Assembly (NCBI RefSeq): GCF_003289925.1
Contig: NZ_QLZQ01000003.1
Span: forward strand, 248,001-312,000
Source of the DNA: Planococcus maitriensis
Lineage (GTDB): Bacteria > Bacillota > Bacilli > Bacillales_A > Planococcaceae
Direction of reading: 5' to 3'
Length of the DNA: 64,000 nt
Position numbers and translations under genes: made by a program. The first letter of the stretch is position 1. Every line of letters begins with the position of its first letter. This document shows, piece by piece, positions 44,244 through 53,100 of the stretch. The notes beneath the pieces were generated by a model that ran no database searches, was not told the DNA's origin, and was given only the letters and a program-made list of their open reading frames with translations.

Positions 44244-44575
44244 TCAGCATCGCGATATTCGGCTTTCTTGGTGCCGTGGCCCGTTATCTCTGCTATATGG
44301 CGGTGGAGAATCGTGCGCGCCAGCCGAAACTTGCGACTTGGTTCGTCAACAGTCTCGGGTCGCTCATCATCGGCGCATGTCTCGGGGCAGGTGTGCCGGC
44401 GACCTTCGGAATCTTCGCGTTTCTCGGAGCCTTCACGACCTTTTCGACAATGGCGCTCGATAGCGTCAAGGATTTTGAAGACGGTCATTGGAAGCAAGGC
44501 ATCTTTTATATTTCCGCGACGCTTGTTTCCGGCTTGCTGCTGTTTGCTGCCGGTTATTCAATTGCTTCTATGTAA
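44240..44575 (+). CDS. crcB2: Fluoride channel subunit CrcB/Fluc 2
   Basis: Second Fluc paralogue (111 residues) with FVNSLGSLIIGA and GAFTTFSTMALDS motifs. Coupled to crcB1 by a 4-bp overlap. Whether the pair forms heterodimers, as in some Bacillota, cannot be told from sequence. Confidence 0.92.
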   Translation: MISIAIFGFLGAVARYLCYMAVENRARQPKLATWFVNSLGSLIIGACLGAGVPATFGIFAFLGAFTTFSTMALDSVKDFEDGHWKQGIFYISATLVSGLLLFAAGYSIASM

Positions 44576-44612
44576 AAAAAACGTTCCGCTGAAGAAGCGG
44601 AACAGTTTTTCT
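44574..44612 (+). terminator. Terminator after crcB2
   Basis: AACGTTCCGCT pairs with AGCGGAACAGTT across GAAGA, then T residues. Nearly the same hairpin recurs at 44917-44961. Confidence 0.85.
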
Positions 44613-44769
44613 GCGCGTTGAAGAAGTCTATTAATTAGTTATGAATTAAAATGACATCATCTTTTCAACATTCAAAATCAATGATCTATCTAAGTATTTG
44701 GAGAAGCGTTCGCTCGACTCCTGTGGATCAGCGAGACGACCGAGACCCCGTAAGGAATGAATGAGCGAA

Positions 44770-44907
44770 GCTTAGCTGAGAACATTCATTTGCGACGCAT
44801 CTGCCACGCAGATGTGGGAGCACAAGGGTTTCGAAGCGACTGAGGAGGCTTGGGCGCGAGCCCACGGAAAGCGAGCGGTAAGCTTCGGAAAATACGACTT
44901 CTTCACT
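44770..44907 (-). repeat. Inverted copy of the 36-kb intergenic repeat
   Basis: Read on the minus strand, this segment follows the 36108-36187 module and then joins directly to the GCTCCCACATCTGC...GCAGATGCGTCGCAAAT part of the 125-bp repeat, lacking the tandem 30-base motifs between. No protein-coding evidence. The stretch just before it (44705-44757, GCTCGACTCCTGTGGATCAG to GAGACCCCGT) looks like a decayed copy of another dispersed Bacillales repeat (from memory of such elements). Confidence 0.75.
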
Positions 44908-44916
44908 TTCACGACA

Positions 44917-44961
44917 CACAAAAAAACCGTTCCACTGAAGAAGCGGAACGGTTTTTTTTTG
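44917..44961 (-). terminator. Terminator of the P1 peptidase gene
   Basis: AAAAACCGTTCC-ACT pairs with AGC-GGAACGGTTTTT, with long A and T runs. Downstream of the minus-strand gene. Confidence 0.85.
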
Positions 44962-44968
44962 TGTTTTT

Positions 44969-45967
44969 TTATTCGAACAAGCCTTTTTCGACGACGCGTC
45001 CCATGCGCCCAGAAGTGGTTTCGGCATGGAATAGTGATTGATAGACCGCTTCTTCCGTTGATTCGATCACGCCTTGGAACAGCCCCGCCATCACTTCGTG
45101 GTCATCGCGCAATATCCGTAAATCGGTAAAAGGCGATTGCTGCTGGTGGGGAATTGTATAGGCGGTGGAGAAGGCGATGATGATGTCCCCTGAGCCGTTA
45201 TGTACATGCGTGCCGGTGCGGCCAAGCCCGATCGCCGCTCGTTTGGCGAGCCGCTTCAGCTGGCGGCTATCAAGCGGTGCATCGGTGGCGATGACGATGA
45301 TGACGGATCCGTCTGGCCGCTGTTCCGGAGTATTTTCCGGCAGCCAATTGGCGATGGCAATTTCTTCTTTGCGCCCGAAATTGGTCAAAACGAATGCGCC
45401 GGCCGTGAACTGTTCATCCCCGTAATCCACAGTGCGTGAAGAAGAGCCGATGCCCCCTTTGACGCCATAGCAAATCATCCCTTTGCCAGCTCCGACAGCC
45501 CCTTGTGCAAAGTCAGCGGAAGCTGTGCGAATCGCCTCGGCGGCATGAAGAGGTTCGACCGCCATCCGCCGCATCGAATTTAAATAGCTGTCATTGCATT
45601 CGCCGACAAGCAAATTCAATGAGCTGGTCGAATCGCCGATCGATGGATTTTCAGCAAGCATATAGTCCATCGTCCCTTGCAGCACCGCTGCCACGCTGAA
45701 AGTATTGGTCAGCATGATCGGGGATTCGAGCACGCCAAGCTCATCGACCTGGATGAGCCCCGCGGTTTTGCCGAAGCCATTCAACACAAACGAGGCAGCA
45801 GGCGTTTTTTGTTCGAACCAGTTGCCAGCATGCGGCAGGATCGCGGTGACACCGGTGCAGACCGATTCCTCTTCATTGATCTTTTCATTGAGTGTGACAT
45901 GGCCTACTGTAACGCCCGGCACATCGGCGATGGAATTGCGTTTTCCTTTATGCATCATGATCCCCAT
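44969..45967 (-). CDS. P1 family (S58) aminopeptidase / DmpA-like protein
   Basis: Self-processing Ntn-type peptidase of the P1/DmpA family, about 333 residues. The N-terminal part reads SIADVPGVTVGHVTL; the cleavage and nucleophile region is GVKGGIGSSSRTVDY near 193-207. Relatives are D- or beta-aminopeptidases. ATG 45967 is chosen because homology starts soon after; the frame continues 23 codons upstream, and two further ATGs follow within five codons, so the start is approximate. Confidence 0.87.
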   Translation of the reverse strand: MGIMMHKGKRNSIADVPGVTVGHVTLNEKINEEESVCTGVTAILPHAGNWFEQKTPAASFVLNGFGKTAGLIQVDELGVLESPIMLTNTFSVAAVLQGTMDYMLAENPSIGDSTSSLNLLVGECNDSYLNSMRRMAVEPLHAAEAIRTASADFAQGAVGAGKGMICYGVKGGIGSSSRTVDYGDEQFTAGAFVLTNFGRKEEIAIANWLPENTPEQRPDGSVIIVIATDAPLDSRQLKRLAKRAAIGLGRTGTHVHNGSGDIIIAFSTAYTIPHQQQSPFTDLRILRDDHEVMAGLFQGVIESTEEAVYQSLFHAETTSGRMGRVVEKGLFE

Positions 45968-46051
45968 TTCTGTTTTCCTGCATGATAGGCTACGGATTCC
46001 GATGTTGTTCAACAATGTGGAATCGAACAGCTCCACAGAATGTAGTTTTCT

Positions 46052-46471
46052 TTACTTGATGACCAGGACCGGCACTTTGACACGCTTTGCCACTTTATGG
46101 CTGACGCTGCCGAGCACAAATTCCTGAACAGGATTCAAGCCACGGCTGCCGATGATGACGATATCGTATGGATGTTCGTTCGCATGGGAGACGATGGCTG
46201 GCCCAGGTGCACCGTGGACAATAACGCTTTTCACACGGACGCCTGCCTGGTGGAAGATATCTTCGAAGGGCTCAAGATAATCGCGAGCGGCTTCGGCTAT
46301 TTGCTCACTTGTGAGCCCGCGATTGCTTTCCTTTTCGGATTTTCCGTAATCGACGGCACAAATAATGGTCACTTGTGCTTCAGGCGTGCCTTCAACGAGT
46401 TGAATTGCATGTTGTGCAGCGCGTTTTGAGTGATCAGATCCATCGATGGCGACCAATACGTGTTGGTACAT
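46052..46471 (-). CDS. uspA: Universal stress protein UspA family
   Basis: Cytoplasmic UspA-fold protein of 139 residues. It begins MYQHVLVAIDGSDHSKRAA and has the ATP-binding motif GSRGLNPVQEFVLGSVSHKV near 113-132, so it probably binds ATP. AGGAGAGACG precedes ATG 46471; the frame extends 28 codons upstream without a site. It runs opposite to cadC. Confidence 0.92.
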   Translation of the reverse strand: MYQHVLVAIDGSDHSKRAAQHAIQLVEGTPEAQVTIICAVDYGKSEKESNRGLTSEQIAEAARDYLEPFEDIFHQAGVRVKSVIVHGAPGPAIVSHANEHPYDIVIIGSRGLNPVQEFVLGSVSHKVAKRVKVPVLVIK

Positions 46472-46567
46472 AATTCGTCTCTCCTGTTCTGTGGTTTCGG
46501 TGTTTTCAATAGTATAGCATTTACTGAATTGCAAGCGGGTAGTAGTGTTTTTCATTCAAATGGGCAT

Positions 46568-46620
46568 TTGACTGTTAGGGCGGATAGACGTATACTGAAA
46601 TCAATCAAATGAAGGTTTGA
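46568..46620 (+). promoter_or_regulatory. cadCA promoter and CadC-like operator
   Basis: TTGACT (46568-46573), 17-bp spacer, TATACT (46591-46596), then TCAAATGAAGGTTTGA (46605-46620), an inverted repeat of TCAAA/TTTGA like the CadC operator. Confidence 0.8.
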
Positions 46621-46638
46621 ATGAAGGGTGTGAACAGG

Positions 46639-47010
46639 ATGACAGAAGTTTGCGATATTACAAAAGTCCATCCCGAAGCGGTCGATCGGGTGCAGCAACA
46701 TATGGTTGAGCTCGATGGCGTTTCGGCTTTATTCAAAGCGCTGGCGGATGAAACGCGCCTGAAGATCGCTTATGCGCTGACGATCGAGCCTGAAATGTGC
46801 GTCTGCGACATCGCTGCAGTGATCGGTTCATCGACAGCGACAGCCTCTCATCATCTGCGGTATTTGCGCGAGCGGGATTTGGCGAAATCTGAACGCAAAG
46901 GCAAGCAGATTTATTATTCCTTATCGGATGACCATGTGCGTCAGCTTGTGACCATCGCGAATGAGCATGCGAAAGAAGGTGTTTCAGTTGAGCAAAACTT
47001 ATCGTCTTGA
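46639..47010 (+). CDS. cadC: CadC/ArsR family metal-sensing repressor
   Basis: Winged-helix repressor of 123 residues with CadC layout: N-terminal Cys (TEVCDITKVH), alpha-3 metal pair MCVCDIAAVIG and recognition helix STATASHHLRYLRERDL. In relatives Cd(II), Pb(II) or Zn(II) binding releases DNA. ATG 46639 follows AAGGGTG; an ATG 18 nt earlier is in frame. The 3' end overlaps cadA by 23 nt. Confidence 0.9.
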   Translation: MTEVCDITKVHPEAVDRVQQHMVELDGVSALFKALADETRLKIAYALTIEPEMCVCDIAAVIGSSTATASHHLRYLRERDLAKSERKGKQIYYSLSDDHVRQLVTIANEHAKEGVSVEQNLSS

Positions 47011-49057
47011 AAACCTATCGTGTACAAGTTGTGCGGCGAAATTTGAACAGAACATCCGTAATCTGCCGGAAGCGAAAAATGTAGAGCTGAACTTCGGGGC
47101 TTCCAAACTGCGTGTCGATGGCAATGTGTCGATCGAAGAATTGGAAAAAGCAGGGGCATTCGACCATATCCGCGTCTATCCGGAAAAACAACGCGTTCCG
47201 CATATACCGTTTTATAAACGGCGCCAGACGGTCGAAACGGCCATTTCGTTCGTCTTTCTCATCGTCGGCATCATCGCTTCATTCCAGCTTGGGGAGACAC
47301 ATCCATGGTCGATCGGCTTGTTCGGCGCATCGATGTTGATTGGCGGCTATCGAATGTTTTCCACGGGAGTGAAAAACCTCAGCCGCCTGGAGTTCGATAT
47401 GAAAACATTGATGACCATCGCGATCATTGGCGCAGTTATCATCGGCGAGTGGCGGGAAGGCGCAGTTGTCGTATTCTTATTCGCCATCAGTGAAGCGCTG
47501 GAATCGTTCTCGATGAACAAAGCGCGCCAATCGATCCGATCGCTTATGGACTTGGCCCCGTCACGGGCATTGATCCAGCGCGACGGCGAATTGATTGAAC
47601 TTGAAACGGAAGACATCCGCATCGGCGACGTATTAATCGTCAAGCCCGGTCAAAAAATCGCAATGGACGGCACGGTGCTGCGCGGTGAATCGGCTGTCAA
47701 CCAGGCGGCGATCACCGGCGAATCGATTCCTGCGACAAAACAGCCGGGGGATGAAGTGTTTGCCGGAACGATGAACGAAGAAGGCGCATTGGAAGTAACC
47801 GTCACCAAACGTGTGGAAGATACGACCATCGCGAAAATCATTCATTTAGTGGAAGAAGCGCAGGCGGAAAAAGCGCCTTCGCAGCAATTTGTCGACCGCT
47901 TCGCGAAATACTATACACCGGCAATTATCGCTGTCGCCTTTCTAGTCGCGCTCGTTCCGGGATTTGTCACGGGTAATTGGGAGCTGTGGGTGTATCAAGG
48001 CCTGGCTGTGCTCGTTGTCGGCTGCCCATGTGCGCTCGTCGTATCGACGCCTGTCGCGATTGTCACGGCGATCGGCAATGCGGCAAGGCAGGGAGTGCTC
48101 ATCAAAGGCGGCATCCATTTAGAAGAAACAGGACGCCTACAGGCTGTCGCATTCGACAAAACCGGCACCTTGACGAAAGGCTATCCGGAAATGACCGATG
48201 TGTTGCCGGAAGAAGGCTATACGGCCGAGGAAGTGGTCAAGCTCGCGGCGTCAGTCGAAGCGATGTCCCAGCATCCGCTCGCCCGTGCCATTGTGAAACA
48301 AGCGCCCGAACTATACCCATCCGAGCGTTTCCAGTCCTTGACCGGTAAAGGCGTGCATGCAGAAATCGGCGGCACGCGCATCCGTGTCGGCAGCTTGAAA
48401 TGGGCAGAGGAGCACGGCTTCCATGCGCCGGCAGCTGCCTATCGCTTACAGGAAAGTGGAAAATCTGCGATGGCGGTATTTTCCGGCAAGCATCTATTCG
48501 GGGTGATCGGCGTTGCGGACGCTATACGGGAAGAGAGCCCGGCCATCATCGAGCGTTTGAAGGAAATCGGCGTCAACCGCACGATCATGCTGACAGGTGA
48601 CCATCCGGCAACGGCAAAAGCGATTGCTGCAGAAATCGGCGTGACGGATATCCGCGCCGGCTTGATGCCTGAAGGTAAATTAGCGGCCGTTAAAGAGCTG
48701 CAGTCAAAATATGGCCGCGTGGCGATGGTAGGCGACGGCATCAACGACGCACCGGCACTTGCCGCTTCCGATATCGGGATTGCCATGGGCGGAGCCGGAA
48801 CGGATGCAGCACTCGAGACGGCGGATATCGCCTTGATGGCAGATGATCTGGAGAAACTTCCATATACTATTCGACTAAGCCGAAAAACTTTGCGTATAAT
48901 AAAGGAAAATATCATCTTTGCACTGGCACTGAAAATCCTGGCCCTGCTATTGATCATTCCGGGCTGGCTCACTTTATGGATCGCGATCTTTGCGGATATG
49001 GGGGCTACGCTATTGGTCATCTTGAATGCATTGCGCTTGGTGAAAGTCCAGAAGTAA
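46988..49057 (+). CDS. cadA: Cadmium/zinc-exporting P1B ATPase CadA
   Basis: Heavy-metal P-type ATPase of about 689 residues. N-terminal metal-binding domain with CTSC, membrane metal site VGCPCALVVSTP, phosphorylation motif DKTGT, and hinge GDGINDAPALA. The protein most likely starts at TTG 46988, which has AGAAGGTG 6-7 nt upstream inside cadC; ATG 46961 would add nine residues. Expressed with cadC. Confidence 0.93.
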   Translation: MSKTYRLENLSCTSCAAKFEQNIRNLPEAKNVELNFGASKLRVDGNVSIEELEKAGAFDHIRVYPEKQRVPHIPFYKRRQTVETAISFVFLIVGIIASFQLGETHPWSIGLFGASMLIGGYRMFSTGVKNLSRLEFDMKTLMTIAIIGAVIIGEWREGAVVVFLFAISEALESFSMNKARQSIRSLMDLAPSRALIQRDGELIELETEDIRIGDVLIVKPGQKIAMDGTVLRGESAVNQAAITGESIPATKQPGDEVFAGTMNEEGALEVTVTKRVEDTTIAKIIHLVEEAQAEKAPSQQFVDRFAKYYTPAIIAVAFLVALVPGFVTGNWELWVYQGLAVLVVGCPCALVVSTPVAIVTAIGNAARQGVLIKGGIHLEETGRLQAVAFDKTGTLTKGYPEMTDVLPEEGYTAEEVVKLAASVEAMSQHPLARAIVKQAPELYPSERFQSLTGKGVHAEIGGTRIRVGSLKWAEEHGFHAPAAAYRLQESGKSAMAVFSGKHLFGVIGVADAIREESPAIIERLKEIGVNRTIMLTGDHPATAKAIAAEIGVTDIRAGLMPEGKLAAVKELQSKYGRVAMVGDGINDAPALAASDIGIAMGGAGTDAALETADIALMADDLEKLPYTIRLSRKTLRIIKENIIFALALKILALLLIIPGWLTLWIAIFADMGATLLVILNALRLVKVQK

Positions 49058-49078
49058 GAGGCGTTTGGAGGTTGCGAT

Positions 49079-50197
49079 TTGAAGTTAACAGAATGGACCA
49101 TGGAAGAGCACGAGAAATTGATCGAGTTCATGACGACCAACTCCTGGCCTTATCATGGCCACGAACACCCGGTGCGCGCCTTGATCGAGAAGACGATCGT
49201 AGAGGGCGGCTATAAATCGGACCAGGTCAAGACCTTCTGGATTGAGAACGATGAAGGCGAACAAGTGGGATTGGTGAAGATCTTCGATTTGCAGGATGAA
49301 ATCCCGCTGTTCGATTTGCGGATCGCCGATTCCTATCGCGGGCAAGGCTATGGCCCGAAAGCGCTGCGCATGATCGCCGATTTCGTCTTTTCCTTGCCGG
49401 AGAAGAAAATCCGTCTGGAAGGCCATACGCGCCACGACAATTTCGCGATGCGTAAAGCCTTCGAACGGACCGGCTTCGTCAAGGAAGCGCATTTGCGCCA
49501 AGCGTGGTTTTCGCCAAAGGAAAACCGTTATTACGACGCGGTGACTTATGGCATGACGCGTGAAGACTGGGAAGCGGGCATCACCACGCCGGTCATGTGG
49601 GATGATGCTGTCAAAGAGCCTGCCGAGTTGCCGTTCAACCCGGTATTGCTGGAGTTTCCGGATGCCTTCGAATCGGAGCGGCTATTGATTCGCGCCCCGA
49701 AAAAGGAAGATGCCGTACTCAGTTATGAAGCGGTGCGCCACTCGCTGGAAGCGTTGCGGCCCTGGATGCCGTTTGCCCAATCAGAACCGGATCTTGCATT
49801 GATGACGGCCAATCTCATCGAAGCGGCAGCTGATTTCGAGCTGCGCAAAGATCTGCGGCTGCATTTCTTCGATAAGGACAGCGGGCAGTTCATCGGTTCA
49901 AGCGGCTTGCACCGCATTGACTGGGAAGTGCGCAAATTCGAAATCGGCTATTGGGTAGATAGCAGATTCGAAGGAAAAGGCTATGTAACGGAAGCGGTAG
50001 AACGCATTACGCGCTTTGCTTTCGAAGAGTTGGATGCGAACCGCGTCGAAATCCGCTGTGATCCGGACAATGTCAGGAGCCGCGCGGTTGCGGAGCGCCT
50101 CGGATTTGAACTGGAAGGCATCCTGCGCAAGGACAGCCTGTCGAGGCATGACGGCAAACTCCGTGATACGTGCGTCTATGCGAAAGTGAAAGCATAA
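49079..50197 (+). CDS. Tandem GNAT acetyltransferase (two RimJ/RimL-like domains)
   Basis: Single frame of 372 codons holding two GNAT domains. Domain 1 (about 1-165) has the acetyl-CoA loop DSYRGQGYGPKALRMIADF and NFAMRKAFERTGFVKE. Domain 2 (about 190-372) starts FESERLLIRAPKKEDAV and has SRFEGKGYVTEAVERITRF and NVRSRAVAERLGFELEG. Both keep the loop, so both may be active. TTG start with TTTGGAGG 7 nt upstream. Acceptors unknown; domain 2 resembles ribosomal-protein Ser/Ala acetyltransferases. Confidence 0.87.
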   Translation: MKLTEWTMEEHEKLIEFMTTNSWPYHGHEHPVRALIEKTIVEGGYKSDQVKTFWIENDEGEQVGLVKIFDLQDEIPLFDLRIADSYRGQGYGPKALRMIADFVFSLPEKKIRLEGHTRHDNFAMRKAFERTGFVKEAHLRQAWFSPKENRYYDAVTYGMTREDWEAGITTPVMWDDAVKEPAELPFNPVLLEFPDAFESERLLIRAPKKEDAVLSYEAVRHSLEALRPWMPFAQSEPDLALMTANLIEAAADFELRKDLRLHFFDKDSGQFIGSSGLHRIDWEVRKFEIGYWVDSRFEGKGYVTEAVERITRFAFEELDANRVEIRCDPDNVRSRAVAERLGFELEGILRKDSLSRHDGKLRDTCVYAKVKA

Positions 50198-50241
50198 AAA
50201 ACCCCGTAACAGCAGGTCGCTCTGCTGTTACGGGGTTTTTG
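50196..50241. terminator. Bidirectional terminator
   Basis: Perfect stem of about 19 bp (50196-50214 with 50222-50240) with flanking A- and T-runs. Serves the GNAT gene and the convergent small membrane gene. Confidence 0.9.
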
Positions 50242-50255
50242 GGTCCGGTGTTTAT

Positions 50256-50411
50256 CTAAACACCTTTCCTGCCTGTCACTAAGTTAATGATCAAGACGAT
50301 TGCCGCGATGATCAATAGAATGTGAATAAGTCCGCCTGCTACGTCCAATAAGAATCCGATCACCCATACCGCAAGAATTACTACCAAAATAATCCAAAGA
50401 ATGCGTCCCAT
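50256..50411 (-). CDS. Lmo0937-family small membrane protein
   Basis: Peptide of 51 residues starting MGRILWIILVVILAVWVIGF with two hydrophobic helices and a short basic tail (GRKGV). It fits the Lmo0937/DUF5670 family, whose function is unknown. ATG 50411 has GGTGGAG upstream, and a sigma-B-like promoter lies 50-75 nt before it. The frame is open further upstream but without a site. Confidence 0.82.
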   Translation of the reverse strand: MGRILWIILVVILAVWVIGFLLDVAGGLIHILLIIAAIVLIINLVTGRKGV

Positions 50412-50461
50412 GTTCTCCACCCGCCTTTCATTTTCATGTATCTTTTGTGTTATAACTATCA

Positions 50462-50487
50462 CTACCCTTAGCGAAAAAACGCTAAAC
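50462..50487 (-). promoter_or_regulatory. Sigma-B-like promoter of the Lmo0937-type gene
   Basis: Minus strand GTTTAG (50482-50487), 14-bp spacer, GGGTAG (50462-50467). Each element differs from GTTTAA/GGGTAT by one base. Confidence 0.7.
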
Positions 50488-50639
50488 CTCCCATTCCCCA
50501 TTCGAAGGCGCTTTTATGGATGTTGGAAAATTGCCTTTATTCGGCGCTTTGGAAAGCGCACGCCAAGCGCTTGTGCTCAGTTGTCCACAGGACAGCAGTA
50601 TAGTAAACTGAACATAGCGACGCGAGGGAGGAACGGAAT

Positions 50640-51062
50640 TTGCCTACTCCAAGTATGGAAGACCATATTGAAATCATCTATTCATTGATAGAGCAAAAAG
50701 GATACGCGCGCGTCTCGGATATCGCCGAGGCGCTATCGGTGTTGCCGTCATCGGTGACGAAGATGGTACAGAAACTGGATAAGGACGGCTATTTGATCTA
50801 TGAACGCTACCGGGGGCTGATGCTGACGCCGAAGGGACAGAAGCTCGGCAAGCGCTTGCTTCAGCGCCATGACCTGCTCGAGCAATTCCTGCGGCTGATA
50901 GGCGTGGACGAAGATAAGATCTACGGGGATGTGGAAGGGATCGAGCATCATTTGAGCTGGAATTCCATCGACCGCATCGCCGACCTGGTCCAGCTGCTTG
51001 AAGAAGACCAAGGGGTAGCGGAAAAATTGAAGAATTTGAGCAATGAGCAAAAAAACAGCTAA
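50640..51062 (+). CDS. mntR: Manganese-responsive regulator MntR
   Basis: DtxR-family metalloregulator of 140 residues that represses Mn(II) importers when manganese is bound. The N-terminus (M)[20 protein letters not shown] and the helix-turn-helix [20 protein letters not shown] match B. subtilis MntR closely. Metal ligands are visible as Asp8, Glu11, and the His/Glu residues of [11 protein letters not shown] start with GGAGGAAC 6-7 nt upstream, which gives the correct family N-terminus. Confidence 0.94.
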   Translation: MPTPSMEDHIEIIYSLIEQKGYARVSDIAEALSVLPSSVTKMVQKLDKDGYLIYERYRGLMLTPKGQKLGKRLLQRHDLLEQFLRLIGVDEDKIYGDVEGIEHHLSWNSIDRIADLVQLLEEDQGVAEKLKNLSNEQKNS

Positions 51063-51085
51063 CACAAATAGAGGAGGTATGCAGC

Positions 51086-51946
51086 ATGGCTTTGCATCCA
51101 GGATTGAAAGCATTATTGCACATTAAAGACCGTTCCACATCCCAGTGGATCTTAAGTGACGGTTCCGGTGATGAAGTGACGATGAATGCATCGGAAATTG
51201 AAGAAGGGCAAGAGGTGGGAGAGGAGATCGAAGTCTTCTTATACCGCAACCGCCAAGGCGGCATCTCCGCTACACCGATGATTCCGCATATTTTGCCGAG
51301 TGAATACGGGTGGGCGAAAGTATTGAAAGTATCTCCGCGTGAAGGCGCAGTCGTTGATATCGGGACGACGCGTGAAGTATACGTGCTGCCGGCGGATTTG
51401 CCGCAAGTCCAGGATCTGTGGCCAAAACAGGGAGACCATATTTTCATGACGCTGCGCACAGACCGCTATGGCGACCTTTACGGGCGTCTGGCAACTGAAG
51501 AAAAGGTGCTGGAACTTTACGAGCCGGCTCCGGCTGAAGTTTACAATAAAGACCTGAAAGCCCGCGCTTACCGCTTGCTTCCGGTCGGCTCGTTCATGCT
51601 GTCAGTGCCGGAGAACTACCGTGTATTCGTCCATGAATCGGAACGTGAAGCAGAACCGCGCCTCGGCGAAGAAAAGACCGTACGCGTCATCGACGTCAAA
51701 GACGACGGCACGCTAAACGGCTCATTATTGCCGCGCAAGCAGGAACGCCTGTCGGATGATGCGGAAGAAATCCTTCGTTATCTGGAAAACGCAGGCGGCC
51801 AAATGCCGTTTACGGACAAATCCACTCCGGACGAAATCATGGAAATGTTCGGCATGAGCAAGGCCGCATTCAAGCGCGCGCTCGGCCGGCTTTACAAAGA
51901 ACGCCGCATCGTCCAGGAAGACGGCTGGACAAAATTGATTGGCTAA
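51086..51946 (+). CDS. cvfB: RNA-binding virulence regulator CvfB (YitL)
   Basis: Cytoplasmic protein of 286 residues with three S1-like OB folds and a C-terminal winged helix (TPDEIMEMFGMSKAAFKRALG near 247-267). It matches CvfB/YitL of Bacillota, an RNA-binding regulator. AGGAGGTATGCAGC precedes the start. It lies 23 bp after mntR and may share its message. Confidence 0.92.
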   Translation: MALHPGLKALLHIKDRSTSQWILSDGSGDEVTMNASEIEEGQEVGEEIEVFLYRNRQGGISATPMIPHILPSEYGWAKVLKVSPREGAVVDIGTTREVYVLPADLPQVQDLWPKQGDHIFMTLRTDRYGDLYGRLATEEKVLELYEPAPAEVYNKDLKARAYRLLPVGSFMLSVPENYRVFVHESEREAEPRLGEEKTVRVIDVKDDGTLNGSLLPRKQERLSDDAEEILRYLENAGGQMPFTDKSTPDEIMEMFGMSKAAFKRALGRLYKERRIVQEDGWTKLIG

Positions 51947-52000
51947 GGAACCTTTCTGCCTCAAATGCGTACTAATATTTGAAGAAAGGGGCAAAAAAAG

Positions 52001-52888
52001 ATGAAAAAAACAATGACACTTGCCGCACTTGCGATTGCCTTGGTGCTGGCGTTCACCGGCACGGCCTCCGCGAATGTCGGGATAAATGAGAAATTCGGCT
52101 TGCCGATTGTCGTCTACGGAGGCGATTTGTCAGCGGATGAAAAGGAGCAAGTCGCTGAAAGCCTGGACGTTGCAGGCGAAGCTGAAGTAGAGGAAATCGA
52201 AGTGACGGGGCAGGATCTGGTCCAATACATCACTGACGGGGACGCGCGTGCGCGCATGTATTCTTCCGCCAAAATCACCCGCACCGAAGAAGGTGAAGGC
52301 CTGGTCATCGAAATCGCTACACCGGACAACATCACCCAAGTGACGACAGAGATGTACGCCAACGCCATGCTGACAGCAGGCATTGAAAATGCGACCGTGG
52401 AAGTCGCGGCGCCGAAAGCGGTAACTGGTCATTCTGCGCTTGTCGGCATTTATAAAGCCTATGAAGTGAATGGGGAACAGCTCGATCCCGAACGGACAGA
52501 TGTGGCCAACGATGAATTATCCGTTGCGACAGAACTGTCTGAAGGGGGCGTCGATCAAGAAAAGGTCAGTGAATTGCTGACGGAAATCAAAAAACAGATT
52601 GCCGAGCAAAATCCGGCAACGCGTGAAGATGTGGAACAGATCGTCGAAGAACAATTGAGCCGGCTCCAGATCGAATTGAGCCCGGAAGACCGCCAATTGC
52701 TGGTCGATTTGATGGACCGCATCCGCCAGCTCGATATCGATTTCTCGAAATGGTCGACTGAGTTGGAAGACTTGAGCAAGACAATTGAAGACAAAATCGG
52801 CACCATCGTCAACGACGAAGGATTCTGGGAAAGCGTCAAACAGTTTTTCCGTGATTTGGCCAATACCGTCCGCGGCTTGTTCAACTGA
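52001..52888 (+). CDS. DUF1002 secreted protein (YpuA-like)
   Basis: Secreted protein of 295 residues with a signal peptide (KKTMTLAALAIALVLAFTGT, cleavage likely after ASA). The DUF1002 domain (about 24-165) shows ITDGDARARMYSSAKITR and ALVGIYKAYE. The C-terminal 130 residues are acidic and predicted helical, with coiled-coil-like QIVEEQLSRLQIELSPEDRQ. The function of YpuA is unknown. GAAAGGGG precedes the start. Confidence 0.87.
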   Translation: MKKTMTLAALAIALVLAFTGTASANVGINEKFGLPIVVYGGDLSADEKEQVAESLDVAGEAEVEEIEVTGQDLVQYITDGDARARMYSSAKITRTEEGEGLVIEIATPDNITQVTTEMYANAMLTAGIENATVEVAAPKAVTGHSALVGIYKAYEVNGEQLDPERTDVANDELSVATELSEGGVDQEKVSELLTEIKKQIAEQNPATREDVEQIVEEQLSRLQIELSPEDRQLLVDLMDRIRQLDIDFSKWSTELEDLSKTIEDKIGTIVNDEGFWESVKQFFRDLANTVRGLFN

Positions 52889-52940
52889 GCTATCTCTACG
52901 CAGATAAGCTGACAAGGCCGCAGCCATATAGAGAATAAAA

Positions 52941-52988
52941 AAAAACTGTCCCGGAGAACCCTGAAAATGGTATCCGGGACAGTTTTTG
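52941..52988 (+). terminator. Terminator after the DUF1002 gene
   Basis: Stem AAAAACTGTCCCGGA with TCCGGGACAGTTTTT across a 17-nt loop. Confidence 0.85.
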
Positions 52989-53066
52989 CTTATCATGGGT
53001 TTGCTCATGAAGCAGAAACAGCTGTCTTGCGGAAAAACACTGATGAGTGCTAGACTGGATATAACA

Positions 53067-53082
53067 ATCTCGAATTCGAGAT
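53067..53082. promoter_or_regulatory. Perfect MhqR palindrome before mhqO
   Basis: ATCTCGAATTCGAGAT is a perfect 16-bp palindrome and equals the operator known for the quinone-responsive repressor MhqR in Bacillus. It lies 18 nt before the start codon. Confidence 0.85.
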
Positions 53083-53100
53083 AAAGAAAGGGTGCTTTTC

